Source: Opitutaceae bacterium
GTDB taxonomy: Bacteria > Verrucomicrobiota > Verrucomicrobiia > Opitutales > Opitutaceae
Direction of reading: 5' to 3'
DNA: 64,000 nucleotides
Assembly (NCBI GenBank): GCA_019634615.1
Contig: JAHCAZ010000002.1
Coordinates: 62,001 to 126,000, forward strand
Below are positions 17,061 to 24,599 of this stretch, piece after piece. Both the position numbers and the translations under genes were made by a program. Position 1 is the first letter of the stretch. Every line of letters begins with the position of its first letter. Below the pieces are notes generated by a model that searched no databases, was not told where the DNA came from, and saw nothing but the letters and a program-made list of their open reading frames with translations.

Positions 17061-18179
17061 ATGCGCTGGAATCGCGAACAATACCTCGACCTCATGACCT
17101 TCGGCCACGCCGAACGGCCCATGTTCACCGAACTCTTCGGACCGCTTGTCGGCCTCGATGCCGAATGGCGCGCGCAGGGTGCGACCGAGGCCGAGATCAA
17201 CATGAGCGCGTTCGACTGGGACTATGTGCCCTACGTCTTCTGCGGCGGCTACACGGGGATGCGCGGCCCGGCCCCGGTCTTGCTCGAGGACACGCCGGAG
17301 ATCCGCCGCGAGCGCGACTGCCTCGGCCGCGAGATGCTGCTGCTCAAAAAGACGGCCACGATCCCGCTGCCGCAGAACTTCCCGGTGCAGACCGTGGACG
17401 ACTGGCTGAAGGTGAAGCCGTTCTTCACCTTCACGCCCGACCGCATCAAGTGGGACGAGGTCGAGAAGGCCCGCAAGGCCCAGGCCGAGGGCAGCCTCGT
17501 CGTGGCGCACATTCCCGGCGCGTTCGACATCCCGCGCGAGCTGATGGGCGAGGAGATCGCGTGCCTCGCCTATTACGAGCAGCCTGAACTCATGGCCGAC
17601 ATTTTGGCCACGATCACCGACACGTGCATGCGCGTGCTCGAGCCAATCAGTGCCAAGCTCAAGATCGACCAGCTCATGGTGCACGAGGATTTCGCGGGCA
17701 AGTCCGGCCCGATGGTCGGCCCGGTCCAGGTGCGCGAGTGCTTCCAGCCGCTGTACCGCAGTGTCTGGGACATGCTGCAGTCGCGCGGCGCACGGCTCTT
17801 TGAGCAGGACACCGACGGCAACATCAACCCCGTCATCCCCGCGCTCCTCGATGCCGGATTGAACAGCATCTACCCGATGGAGCCGGCGGCTGGCATGGAC
17901 ATCGTCGAGTTGCGCCGCATCTACGGCAATCGCCTCGCGATGCGCGGCGGCATCGACAAGCACGTCATCCGGCGGAGCCGCGAGGAGATCCGCAAGGAGC
18001 TCGAGTACAAGCTGCACCCGTCGCTTCGGGCCGGCGGCTGCGTCTTCAGCCTCGACCACCGCATTCCCAACGGCACGCCGATCGAAAACTACCGCTACTA
18101 CGTCGCGCTGGGCCGCGAAATGCTCGGCCTCCCCCCGCTCGACCCCAAACGCACCGGCTGGGCGCGGATGGCGATGTGA
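17061..18179 (+). CDS. URO-D superfamily methyltransferase, DTDG type
   Basis: Protein of 372 residues. The central motif is D250-T-D-G253-N, with 'MRGGIDKHVIRRSREEIRKE' and 'SLDHRIPNGTPIENYRYYV' downstream, which puts it with 4798 and 14597. 'MVHEDFAGKSGPMVG' (about 206-220) resembles the active-site strand of those two. A cysteine-rich N-terminal loop ('YVFCGGYTG') is specific to this copy. Last methyltransferase gene of the island; a terminal-inverted-repeat element follows it. Confidence 0.87.
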   Translation: MRWNREQYLDLMTFGHAERPMFTELFGPLVGLDAEWRAQGATEAEINMSAFDWDYVPYVFCGGYTGMRGPAPVLLEDTPEIRRERDCLGREMLLLKKTATIPLPQNFPVQTVDDWLKVKPFFTFTPDRIKWDEVEKARKAQAEGSLVVAHIPGAFDIPRELMGEEIACLAYYEQPELMADILATITDTCMRVLEPISAKLKIDQLMVHEDFAGKSGPMVGPVQVRECFQPLYRSVWDMLQSRGARLFEQDTDGNINPVIPALLDAGLNSIYPMEPAAGMDIVELRRIYGNRLAMRGGIDKHVIRRSREEIRKELEYKLHPSLRAGGCVFSLDHRIPNGTPIENYRYYVALGREMLGLPPLDPKRTGWARMAM

Positions 18180-18212
18180 GCGGCGGCGGAGCCGCCGCGG
18201 TTATAGGTCATA

Positions 18213-18415
18213 GGTGATGGGTCCGTGAGCGCCGAAGGCGCGTTCGATCACAGCCTGGGGCAACGCCCCAGGTATTTGGCCGAATCGATGCCGAGGGCTG
18301 AAAGCCCGATCCATGGGGCGGGCCTTCAGCCCTCGAATGAACGACGGACATTTTTCCTGGGGCGTTGCCCCAGGCTATTATGGCGCGCGCCTTCGGCGCT
18401 CACGGACCCATCACC
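18213..18415. repeat. 203-bp element with perfect 30-bp terminal inverted repeats
   Basis: The left end 18213-18242 (GGTGATGGGTCCGTGAGCGC...) and right end 18386-18415 are exact inverted copies over 30 bases. Inside lie CCTGGGGCAACGCCCCAGG (18254-18272), GGGCTGAAAGCCC (18295-18307) and CCTGGGGCGTTGCCCCAGG (18356-18374). No coding potential. It resembles a non-autonomous mobile element or a compound REP unit. No target-site duplication was identified. Confidence 0.8.
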
Positions 18416-18450
18416 CATGACCCCTCACCCGCCGCACGCGGAGCGTGCGG

Positions 18451-18927
18451 CTAGAACCGCTGCCCCGCCTTGCGGTACACCTTGCTCAGCAGCCACGCCG
18501 GGCCGATCAGCAAAAACTGCACGTCCTTGAAGAACGACGGCTTCTTGCCCTCGATTTTGTGGCCGATGAATTGCCCGATCCAGGCGAGGACGAAGAGGAT
18601 CAGGCAAATGTACCACACCGGCCATGGCGCGTACACCGCGAGCGCCAGCACGCCGCTGTAGCACAGGGTCATGAATGCAAAGAGTCCAATACTGAGGGGC
18701 ACCGACAGCCGCAGGTAGAACATCATCGCCAGCGTCGCCACCGGGATGGCCCAATCGAACCACGGGGCCTTTTCCACCCACGCCGCCGGTACGGGGATGG
18801 ACCACACGAGCCCCATCACGCAGAAAAAGATGATCGGCACGCAGATCCAGTGGATCAGCTCATTGGTGTGGTCCTGGTGACTCTCGCCATACTCGGCGAA
18901 CCATTGCTCGGCGGTTTTTTGGGACAT
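18451..18927 (-). CDS. Mpo1-like (DUF962) membrane protein
   Basis: Protein of 158 residues. The N-terminal 'HQDHTNELIHWICVP' is the DUF962/Mpo1 signature with its conserved histidines. Four hydrophobic segments follow (roughly 27-45, 57-75, 80-100, 105-122), and the C-terminal 'IGHKIEGKKPSFFKDVQFLLIGP' region contains the second conserved histidine. In yeast, Mpo1 is an Fe(II)-dependent dioxygenase acting on 2-hydroxy fatty acids; bacterial roles are mostly untested. It is unrelated in function to its neighbours as far as can be seen and probably has its own promoter. Located in the inner membrane. Confidence 0.88.
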   Translation of the reverse strand: MSQKTAEQWFAEYGESHQDHTNELIHWICVPIIFFCVMGLVWSIPVPAAWVEKAPWFDWAIPVATLAMMFYLRLSVPLSIGLFAFMTLCYSGVLALAVYAPWPVWYICLILFVLAWIGQFIGHKIEGKKPSFFKDVQFLLIGPAWLLSKVYRKAGQRF

Positions 18928-18938
18928 GGGGTAAATGG

Positions 18939-20012
18939 CTACATCTTCGCGACCGCGGCCTTCTGCATCGCCTTCAGGTTGATGTCGTAGCCGACGCCCG
19001 GGCCGGACGGTGCCTTCACCCTACCGTCCTTGCCGATGCACTTCTCGACGACCACCGGGTTGGCCATCACGAGGCTCTCGTAGTAGTGGTTGTTGCGGAT
19101 CGCGAGACACAGGTGGGTGTTCTCCACGCCCATGCCGTGGACCTCGGCGCTCAGTTGGAATGAGTCGGCGAGGTGCGCCACGCGCAGGGCGCCGGTGATG
19201 CCGCCCTTGTAGAAATAACTCGTGCGCACCATGTCGGCCGCGCCCTGCGCGATGAAGTCGGCGACGTTGTAGTGGCAGCCGTCGGAGGTTTCCGCCGCCA
19301 GCACCGGGATGTCGAGCTGCTCGCACAGGCGCTGGTAGGCGTTGATGCTGAACTCGCGCATCGGCTCCTCGTACCAAAGGTAGCCGGCCTCCTCGAGCGC
19401 GCGGCCCAGGTAAAGCGACTCGTAGGGATCGAAGCCCGCGGAGCCGTCGTACATCAGCGCGACGTCCGGCCCGACGTGCTTGCGCAGCGCGAGGCACAGG
19501 GCGGCATCCTTGCGCGCGTCGCCCCAGGCGTGGAGCTTGATCGCGCGGAAGCCGCGCGCGAGACACTGGTCGGCCACGTCGAGAAATTCCTCGGTCGTCG
19601 CGTACGTCACCGTGCTCGCGTAGGCCTCGATCTCGTGGCGGTAGCCGCCGAGCAATTGGTAGAGCGGAAGCTTGGCGACCTTGGCCGTGATGTCCCACAG
19701 CGCGGTGTCGACCCAGCCCATGATGTACATCGGGAACTCCTCGATGCGGTCGATCTCCCACAGCTCGTGCCAGAGGCGCTCCTTCATCAGCGGGTCCTTG
19801 CCCAGCAGCCACGGCTTCAGCCGCCGCACCGCAAGGTCCATGGCGATTCCGCCCCGCGGCGTGCGGCTCCAGCCCTCGACGCCCTCGTCGGTCACGAGGC
19901 GCAGCCAGGTCTCTTCTGACTCGGGATCACTCCCGATCAGGCCTTGGCGCCAGACGAACATGTGCTTCGTCTGGTGGCGGATGGTGTACGCGTGGACAGC
20001 GACGATTTTCAT
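18939..20012 (-). CDS. Enolase-superfamily sugar-acid dehydratase, mandelate racemase subgroup
   Basis: Protein of 357 residues. The N-terminal capping domain (1-120) is followed by a barrel with K159-L-H161 on the second strand, metal ligands D189, E215 ('YEEP') and E241 ('AAETSDG') and a catalytic H292. These are the residues of mandelate-racemase-type acid-sugar dehydratases. The likely reaction is syn or anti dehydration of an aldonate. Given the dehydrogenase and aldo/keto reductase next door, L-fuconate or a related deoxy-aldonate is plausible but unproven. Start at ATG 20012; upstream open sequence shows no family similarity. Confidence 0.87.
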   Translation of the reverse strand: MKIVAVHAYTIRHQTKHMFVWRQGLIGSDPESEETWLRLVTDEGVEGWSRTPRGGIAMDLAVRRLKPWLLGKDPLMKERLWHELWEIDRIEEFPMYIMGWVDTALWDITAKVAKLPLYQLLGGYRHEIEAYASTVTYATTEEFLDVADQCLARGFRAIKLHAWGDARKDAALCLALRKHVGPDVALMYDGSAGFDPYESLYLGRALEEAGYLWYEEPMREFSINAYQRLCEQLDIPVLAAETSDGCHYNVADFIAQGAADMVRTSYFYKGGITGALRVAHLADSFQLSAEVHGMGVENTHLCLAIRNNHYYESLVMANPVVVEKCIGKDGRVKAPSGPGVGYDINLKAMQKAAVAKM

Positions 20013-20088
20013 GGGGGAGGGGAGGGCGGCTTTCTCTCCGCACGCCGGCAAATTGGCAACCACGGAGCGGAATCCGTATAACCTGTGC

Positions 20089-20120
20089 CTGCCCTCCGTA
20101 GGCTTGGCGAAGGAGGGGTT
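20089..20120. repeat. CTGCCCTCCGTAGGCTTGGC repeat (copy 1)
   Basis: A 32-base unit with inner hairpin potential (CCTCC...GGAGG) in the divergent gap upstream of the SDR gene. Further copies are at 23680-23711 (inverted) and 61547-61578. Confidence 0.75.
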
Positions 20121-20168
20121 AAAATACACGCGACAGCGCCCGCTCCTGTGCCTTAATCCGGGGTTCCT

Positions 20169-20924
20169 ATGTTCGATCTCACAAACAAGGTGGCTTTGGT
20201 CACGGGCGCGGGGTCCGGCATCGGCCGGGCGATTGCGCAGCGGTTTGCCGCGGCGGGGGCGACGGTGCACGTCGCCGACATCGACGCCAAGGGCGGGGCC
20301 GGCACTGTCGAGCTCATTGCCAAGGCCGGCGGACGCGCGGAGTTCGTGCCGCTCGACGTCGCCGACGACCATGCGCCGGGCGCGCTCGCGTTCCGCCTCA
20401 GCCCGCTCGACATTTTGGTCAACAACGCCGGCATCGGCCACGTCGGCACCATCCTGCAGACGACGGCGGCCGACCTCGACCGGCTCTACCGCGTGAACGT
20501 CCGCGGGGTGTTCAACGTCACCAAGGCTTTCCTGCCCGCCATGCTCGCCCGCAAGCGCGGCGTCGTGATCAACATCGCCTCGATCGGCGGCATCGTCGGC
20601 GTGCGCGACCGCTTCGCCTATGTGACGACGAAATTCGCCGTGGTGGGCATCACCAAGCAGCTGGCGCTCGACCACTCGGCCGATGGCGTGCGCTTCAACT
20701 GCATCTGCCCAGGCCGCGTCGAGACGCCCTTCGTGCAGGCGCGGCTCAAGGAATATCCCGATCCCGCCCAGGCCTACCGCGAGATGAGCGCCACGCAATT
20801 GATCGGCCGCATGGGTCGCCCTGAGGAGATCGCCGCCGCCGCGCACTACCTCGCGAGCGACGAGGCCGAACTCGTCACCGGCGCCGCCCTGATGGCCGAC
20901 GGCGGCTGGAGCGTCGGCAAGTGA
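20169..20924 (+). CDS. Short-chain dehydrogenase/reductase
   Basis: Protein of 251 residues of the classical SDR family. It has cofactor motif 'TGAGSGIG' (13-20), 'NNAG' near 88 and the catalytic Ser-Tyr-Lys set in 'NIASIGG' and 'YVTTK'. The D37-type acidic residue in 'VADIDAKG' suggests NAD. It resembles 2-keto-3-deoxy-L-fuconate dehydrogenases and other sugar-acid dehydrogenases. It is transcribed away from the enolase-superfamily gene and is followed by an aldo/keto reductase, consistent with an oxidative deoxy-sugar pathway. Exact substrate not determinable. Confidence 0.88.
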   Translation: MFDLTNKVALVTGAGSGIGRAIAQRFAAAGATVHVADIDAKGGAGTVELIAKAGGRAEFVPLDVADDHAPGALAFRLSPLDILVNNAGIGHVGTILQTTAADLDRLYRVNVRGVFNVTKAFLPAMLARKRGVVINIASIGGIVGVRDRFAYVTTKFAVVGITKQLALDHSADGVRFNCICPGRVETPFVQARLKEYPDPAQAYREMSATQLIGRMGRPEEIAAAAHYLASDEAELVTGAALMADGGWSVGK

Positions 20925-20942
20925 AGCCGAACCACGAAACGG

Positions 20943-21032
20943 GTAACCACTGATGCACACTGATGAACACTGAAATATCCGGGATGAAGAGTTCCGTTTA
21001 TTTCAGTGCTCATGAGTGCCCATCAGTGATTT
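20943..21032. repeat. Palindromic ACCACTGATGCACACTGATG repeat
   Basis: Left part ACCACTGATGCACACTGATG...CACTGAAATA is mirrored by TATTTCAGTG...CATCAGTG. The same text recurs inside the compound elements at 56779-56925 and 59601-59755 and near 22095-22160. Confidence 0.7.
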
Positions 21033-21099
21033 CTCGTTTTGGTCCATTCCTTGAGCGTTCAGCGCAAAACGTTCAGCGTTGAGCGCTTCTTCCCAATCC

Positions 21100-22041
21100 A
21101 TGTCGCGTCCCACTTATCGCCCTGATCTCACAGTTCCGCCCGAACTCGCCGCGCGCGGCCTGGGTCGCGGGCGCCTCGTGCTCGGCCTGGCCGGACTCGG
21201 TGGGGCGTGGAAGCCGGTGGACATGGGGGAATCCGTCGCGACCGTCCTCCATGCCCTTGAGCACGGCATCGATGCCTTCGACCCCGCGCCTGCTTACGGC
21301 ACGGCGGAGCAGGTGCTGGCGCGTGCGCTGGCCCAGTGGCGCGGGCCGCGCCCGATCGTGAGCACCAAGGTTGGGCGCCTGCCGGCGAAGGATGCGCATG
21401 AGGCTGGGTTCGACCACACGGCCGAAGGTATCCGCGACAGCCTGAAACGAAGCCTCGATATCCTCGGCCTCGATTGCGTGGACCTCGTTTACCTGCACGA
21501 GCCTGAGTACGTGGACCTCGCTGAGCGTCCACGGGTCGTTGGCATCCTGCGCCAACTTCAAGCTGACGGTCTCACGCGCCATCTGGGCATGGCCGGTGGC
21601 TACGGCGACGGGTGGGACGGCTTTTTGGAGACCGGGGCCTTCGATGTCGTCATGCTTTTTCGCCGTCTCGACCCCGTCACCTTCGACGGCCTCGCTGCCG
21701 ATGTCCCGCGGCTGCGCCGCGCGGGGGCCCTGGTCTACGGCGCGAGCCCGTTGCACATGGGTTTGCTCGGTTCGCGGCACGACGAGTTCGTCCGCGACCG
21801 CCCCAACTGGGTCTGGACCCCGCAGATCGAGCGCGCCCTCCGCCTCAAGGCCGTCGCCGCGCGACACGGCCTGCCCCTGCGCGAGCTCGCGCACCGTTTC
21901 ATGTTCGCCCTGGGCGAGATCGACCGCACGGTCATCGGCGCGAGCAACCTCGCGGAACTGAAGACCGCCCTGGCCGATTTCGCCGCGGGTCCGCTGCCGC
22001 GTGATGTCTTCGAGGCCGTGTGCGACGCCTACGAAGGGTGA
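21100..22041 (+). CDS. Aldo/keto reductase (L-fucose dehydrogenase-like)
   Basis: Protein of 313 residues with the AKR barrel and tetrad. D and Y lie in 'AFDPAPAYGTAE' (about 53-64), K in 'VSTKVG' and H in 'DLVYLHEPEY'. 'VIGASNLAEL' near the C-terminus is the NAD(P) phosphate-binding segment. It resembles D-threo-aldose 1-dehydrogenases, which oxidise L-fucose and related aldoses to lactones. That would be the first step of the pathway suggested by its neighbours. Start taken at ATG 21100; a TTG seven codons earlier is less likely. Confidence 0.86.
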   Translation: MSRPTYRPDLTVPPELAARGLGRGRLVLGLAGLGGAWKPVDMGESVATVLHALEHGIDAFDPAPAYGTAEQVLARALAQWRGPRPIVSTKVGRLPAKDAHEAGFDHTAEGIRDSLKRSLDILGLDCVDLVYLHEPEYVDLAERPRVVGILRQLQADGLTRHLGMAGGYGDGWDGFLETGAFDVVMLFRRLDPVTFDGLAADVPRLRRAGALVYGASPLHMGLLGSRHDEFVRDRPNWVWTPQIERALRLKAVAARHGLPLRELAHRFMFALGEIDRTVIGASNLAELKTALADFAAGPLPRDVFEAVCDAYEG

Positions 22042-22047
22042 GCGGGC

Positions 22048-22201
22048 TTTTTAACCACGGATTTCACGGATGGCACGGATTCAATCCAAGGGAACCACTG
22101 ATGAACACTTATGAACACTGATTGGGATCAGTGAGGATTAGTGGAGATAGGTGGTTTATCCGGTTTGGATCCGTGTCATCCGTGAAATCCGTGGTTAAAA
22201 A
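22048..22201. repeat. ACCACGGATTTCACGGAT palindrome, 33-bp arms
   Basis: Arms at 22048-22080 and 22169-22201 are inverted copies over 33 bases with one mismatch. Between them lies a partial copy of the ACCACTGATG repeat. A transcript would fold into a long hairpin. Related copies occur at 50597-50769 and in part at 23697-23945. Confidence 0.85.
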
Positions 22202-22265
22202 GGATCGGTTCCGGGTAGGAATTCGTGTGCCTTCGCGTTCATTCGTGGTTTAGCATTCCCTTTTC

Positions 22266-23681
22266 ATGATCGCCCTTCGCTCTGCCGCGCTGTCCTCCAT
22301 TCCGCTCAAGGCCCGCATGCCGTTCCGCTACGGCATCGCGACGATGACGGAGGTCGCGCACGTCTTCCTGCGCCTCACCTTCGACTTCGCCGGGCAGGCG
22401 CAATCGGGGCTCGCGGCCGACCACCTGCCGCCGAAGTGGTTCACGAAGGATCCCAACCGTCCGCTCGACGAGGAAGTGACCGAGATGCTCGCCGTCATCC
22501 GCGCGGCGGTCGGCCACGCCCGCGCGATCCGCGCCGCGACGCCGTTCCTGTTCTGGCGCGAGCTCTACGCGGCGCAGTCCGCTTGGGCCAAGGGGAACAA
22601 GATCCCGCCGCTGCTGGCCCACTTCGGCACCTCGCTGGTCGAGCGTGCGCTGCTGGATGCGTTCTGTCGTGTCAACCGCGTCACCCTCGCGGCCGCGTTG
22701 CGCGGCAACCTGCCGGGCATGGACCTCGGTGCGCTGCACACGGTGCTCGCCGGCACGACCCCGCGCGACTGGCTGCCGGCGTCGCCGCCGGCGGAGGTCT
22801 TTGCGCGCCACACGGTCGGGCTCTCGGATCCGATCACCGACGATGAGATTCCCGTCGACGAACGCGTCACCGATGGGCTCCCGCAGTCGCTCGTCGCCTG
22901 CATCCGTTTTTACGGCCTCACCCATTTCAAACTGAAGATCAACGGCGACGCCCCGCGCGACCGCGCGCGGCTGGCGCGCATGGCGGAGGTCTTTGCCCGC
23001 GAGTGTCCTGCCGGCTACGCCTACTCGCTCGACGGCAACGAGAGCTTCCGCGAGGTCGGGGCGTTTGCCGACTACGTGCGCGGCCTGCGCGCCGGCGTCG
23101 GTGATGCCGCGTTCTGGTCGCACCTGCTCTTCATCGAGCAGCCCTGGCACCGCGACGTCGCGCTCACCCCGGCCATCGGCGAGCTGGCCCGCGCCTGGCC
23201 CGACCGGCCGCCGATCATCATCGACGAGTCCGACGCCGAGCTCGCGAGCCTGCCGACCGCCCTCGGCCTCGGCTACGCCGGCACGAGCCACAAGAACTGC
23301 AAGGGCATCTTCAAGAGCGTGGCCAACGCCTGCCTCCTCGCCCAGCGCCGCGCCGCCGGCCTGCCGGCCATGCTGAGCGGCGAGGACCTCTCCAATGTCG
23401 GCCCCGTCGCCCTCCTCCAGGACCTCGCCGCGGCTGCGACCCTCGGGGTAACGAGCATCGAGCGCAACGGCCACCACTACTTCGCCGGCCTGAGCCAGTT
23501 TCCGGCATCCGTGCAGGCCCACATTCTCCAGCACCACGGCGATCTCTACACCCGCAGCGAGGCCGGCTGGCCCCGTCTCGACGTGAAAAACGGCCGCCTC
23601 CACCTCGCTTCTGTCCTCGATGCCCCCTTCGGCATCGCCGGCGACTTGGATCTTTCCGCTCTCGAGACGGAACATCTTTAA
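22266..23681 (+). CDS. Divergent enolase-superfamily protein
   Basis: Protein of 471 residues, about 100 longer than typical muconate/mandelate enzymes. The barrel shows K222-L-K224, D256 ('YSLDGNE'), E291 ('FIEQPW'), D320-E321 ('IIDESDAE') and K343/K346 ('SHKNCKG'). These match the second-strand KxK, the three metal ligands and the opposite-face lysine. Extra length lies in the N-terminal half (about 50-160). The active site therefore looks intact although the subgroup is not one I can name. It is the fourth sugar-acid-type gene in a row. A racemase, epimerase or dehydratase are all possible. Confidence 0.8.
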   Translation: MIALRSAALSSIPLKARMPFRYGIATMTEVAHVFLRLTFDFAGQAQSGLAADHLPPKWFTKDPNRPLDEEVTEMLAVIRAAVGHARAIRAATPFLFWRELYAAQSAWAKGNKIPPLLAHFGTSLVERALLDAFCRVNRVTLAAALRGNLPGMDLGALHTVLAGTTPRDWLPASPPAEVFARHTVGLSDPITDDEIPVDERVTDGLPQSLVACIRFYGLTHFKLKINGDAPRDRARLARMAEVFARECPAGYAYSLDGNESFREVGAFADYVRGLRAGVGDAAFWSHLLFIEQPWHRDVALTPAIGELARAWPDRPPIIIDESDAELASLPTALGLGYAGTSHKNCKGIFKSVANACLLAQRRAAGLPAMLSGEDLSNVGPVALLQDLAAAATLGVTSIERNGHHYFAGLSQFPASVQAHILQHHGDLYTRSEAGWPRLDVKNGRLHLASVLDAPFGIAGDLDLSALETEHL

Positions 23682-24023
23682 CCCCTCCTTCGCCAGGCCT
23701 ACGGAGGGCAGGCACGGATTCCACGGATACTGAGGAGGCGGATGAGGCCCGAGGGGATGGCCACAAGAGGCACAAAAGGCACATAAGGAATCGAACCATT
23801 CTTTCGGGAAGATCAGAGAGAATAGTGAACCCGATCCAATTCCTCCGTTTCCTCTGTTACCTCCTGTAAAATCGCCTGAGTCCATTTGTGCCTTCTGCGC
23901 CTTTTGTGGCCATCGCTCGATGCTTCATCCGCCTGATCCGTGGTTCACGCCCGGTTGAATTGGTCTCGACAGCGGGCTGAGGCGGGACGAAAGCATGGCG
24001 CGCCGCCTGCTTTGCCCCCGCCC
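23680..24023. repeat. Non-coding repeat block upstream of sigma factor
   Basis: A stretch of 344 bases holding three repeat families. An inverted CCCTCCTTCGCC...GGAGGGCAG unit at 23680-23711 supplies the last two bases of the preceding gene's stop codon. A GGCCACAAGAGGCACAAAAG / CTTTTGTGGCCATC palindrome spans about 23757-23915. A TTCCTCCGTTTCCTCTG stretch sits near 23839. An ACGGATTCCACGGAT-like fragment and GATCCGTGGTT lie at the edges. No gene seen. Confidence 0.7.
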
Positions 24024-24551
24024 GTGTCACACGATGATCCAGATTCCGCCCGTTGGTTTGCCGAGGAGCTGAAGCCGCATGCCGGCGAGCTGCGGGCCTG
24101 GCTGCGGAACCGGTATCCGGCGCTGACCGACCCGGACAACATCGTGGAGGAGGCCCTGGTGCGCGCCTGGCAGACCCGCGACCGCGAGGCCGTCGAATCC
24201 CCGAAGGCCCTGCTTTACACCCTGGCGCGCAACCTCGCCCTGGACGAGCTGCGGCGTCGCCAGATTGTCACGATCGATGCCGTAGCGGAAATGGCGGAGC
24301 TGTCCGTCTACGCCGATGGAGCCACGGCCGCCGAAGCGGCCGCGACCAACCAGGAACTCGAAATCTTGACCAAGGCCATCCAATCCCTGCCCGAACGCTG
24401 CCGCCAGGTGCTCACCTTGCGGAAGATCTACGGCTTGTCCCAGAAGGAGATCGCCGCGCAGCTCGGCATCGCGGAGCACACGGTCGAGGCCCAGGTGGGT
24501 CTCGGCATGCGCCGCTGCACCCAGTTCCTCGCCAAGCACGGCCTGCCCTGA
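24024..24551 (+). CDS. ECF sigma factor (FecI-like)
   Basis: Protein of 175 residues with region 2 ('NIVEEALVRAWQTRDREAVE', then 'ALLYTLARNLALDELRRR') and region 4 ('LPERCRQVLTLRKIYGLSQK' then 'EIAAQLGIAEHTVEAQ'). This is the two-domain architecture of ECF sigma factors. It directs RNA polymerase to a small regulon, usually the linked FecR and TonB receptor. GTG at 24024 was chosen because it gives normal ECF length; a GTG at 23940 would add 28 residues of low similarity derived from a repeat-rich region. It is the first gene of a sigma-FecR-receptor unit. Confidence 0.9.
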   Translation: MSHDDPDSARWFAEELKPHAGELRAWLRNRYPALTDPDNIVEEALVRAWQTRDREAVESPKALLYTLARNLALDELRRRQIVTIDAVAEMAELSVYADGATAAEAAATNQELEILTKAIQSLPERCRQVLTLRKIYGLSQKEIAAQLGIAEHTVEAQVGLGMRRCTQFLAKHGLP

Positions 24552-24599
24552 ACGCGACTTCCCAACCCCGCACTTGAGCCGACCACGGCAGAGTCCCGC

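Noticed and set aside
233..18179. Genuine haem-pathway uroporphyrinogen decarboxylase (HemE)
   Set aside because: None of the twelve proteins has the 'RQAGR' signature, and no other haem gene is nearby.
18213..18415. Complete insertion sequence
   Set aside because: Terminal inverted repeats are present, but the 203 bases encode no transposase.
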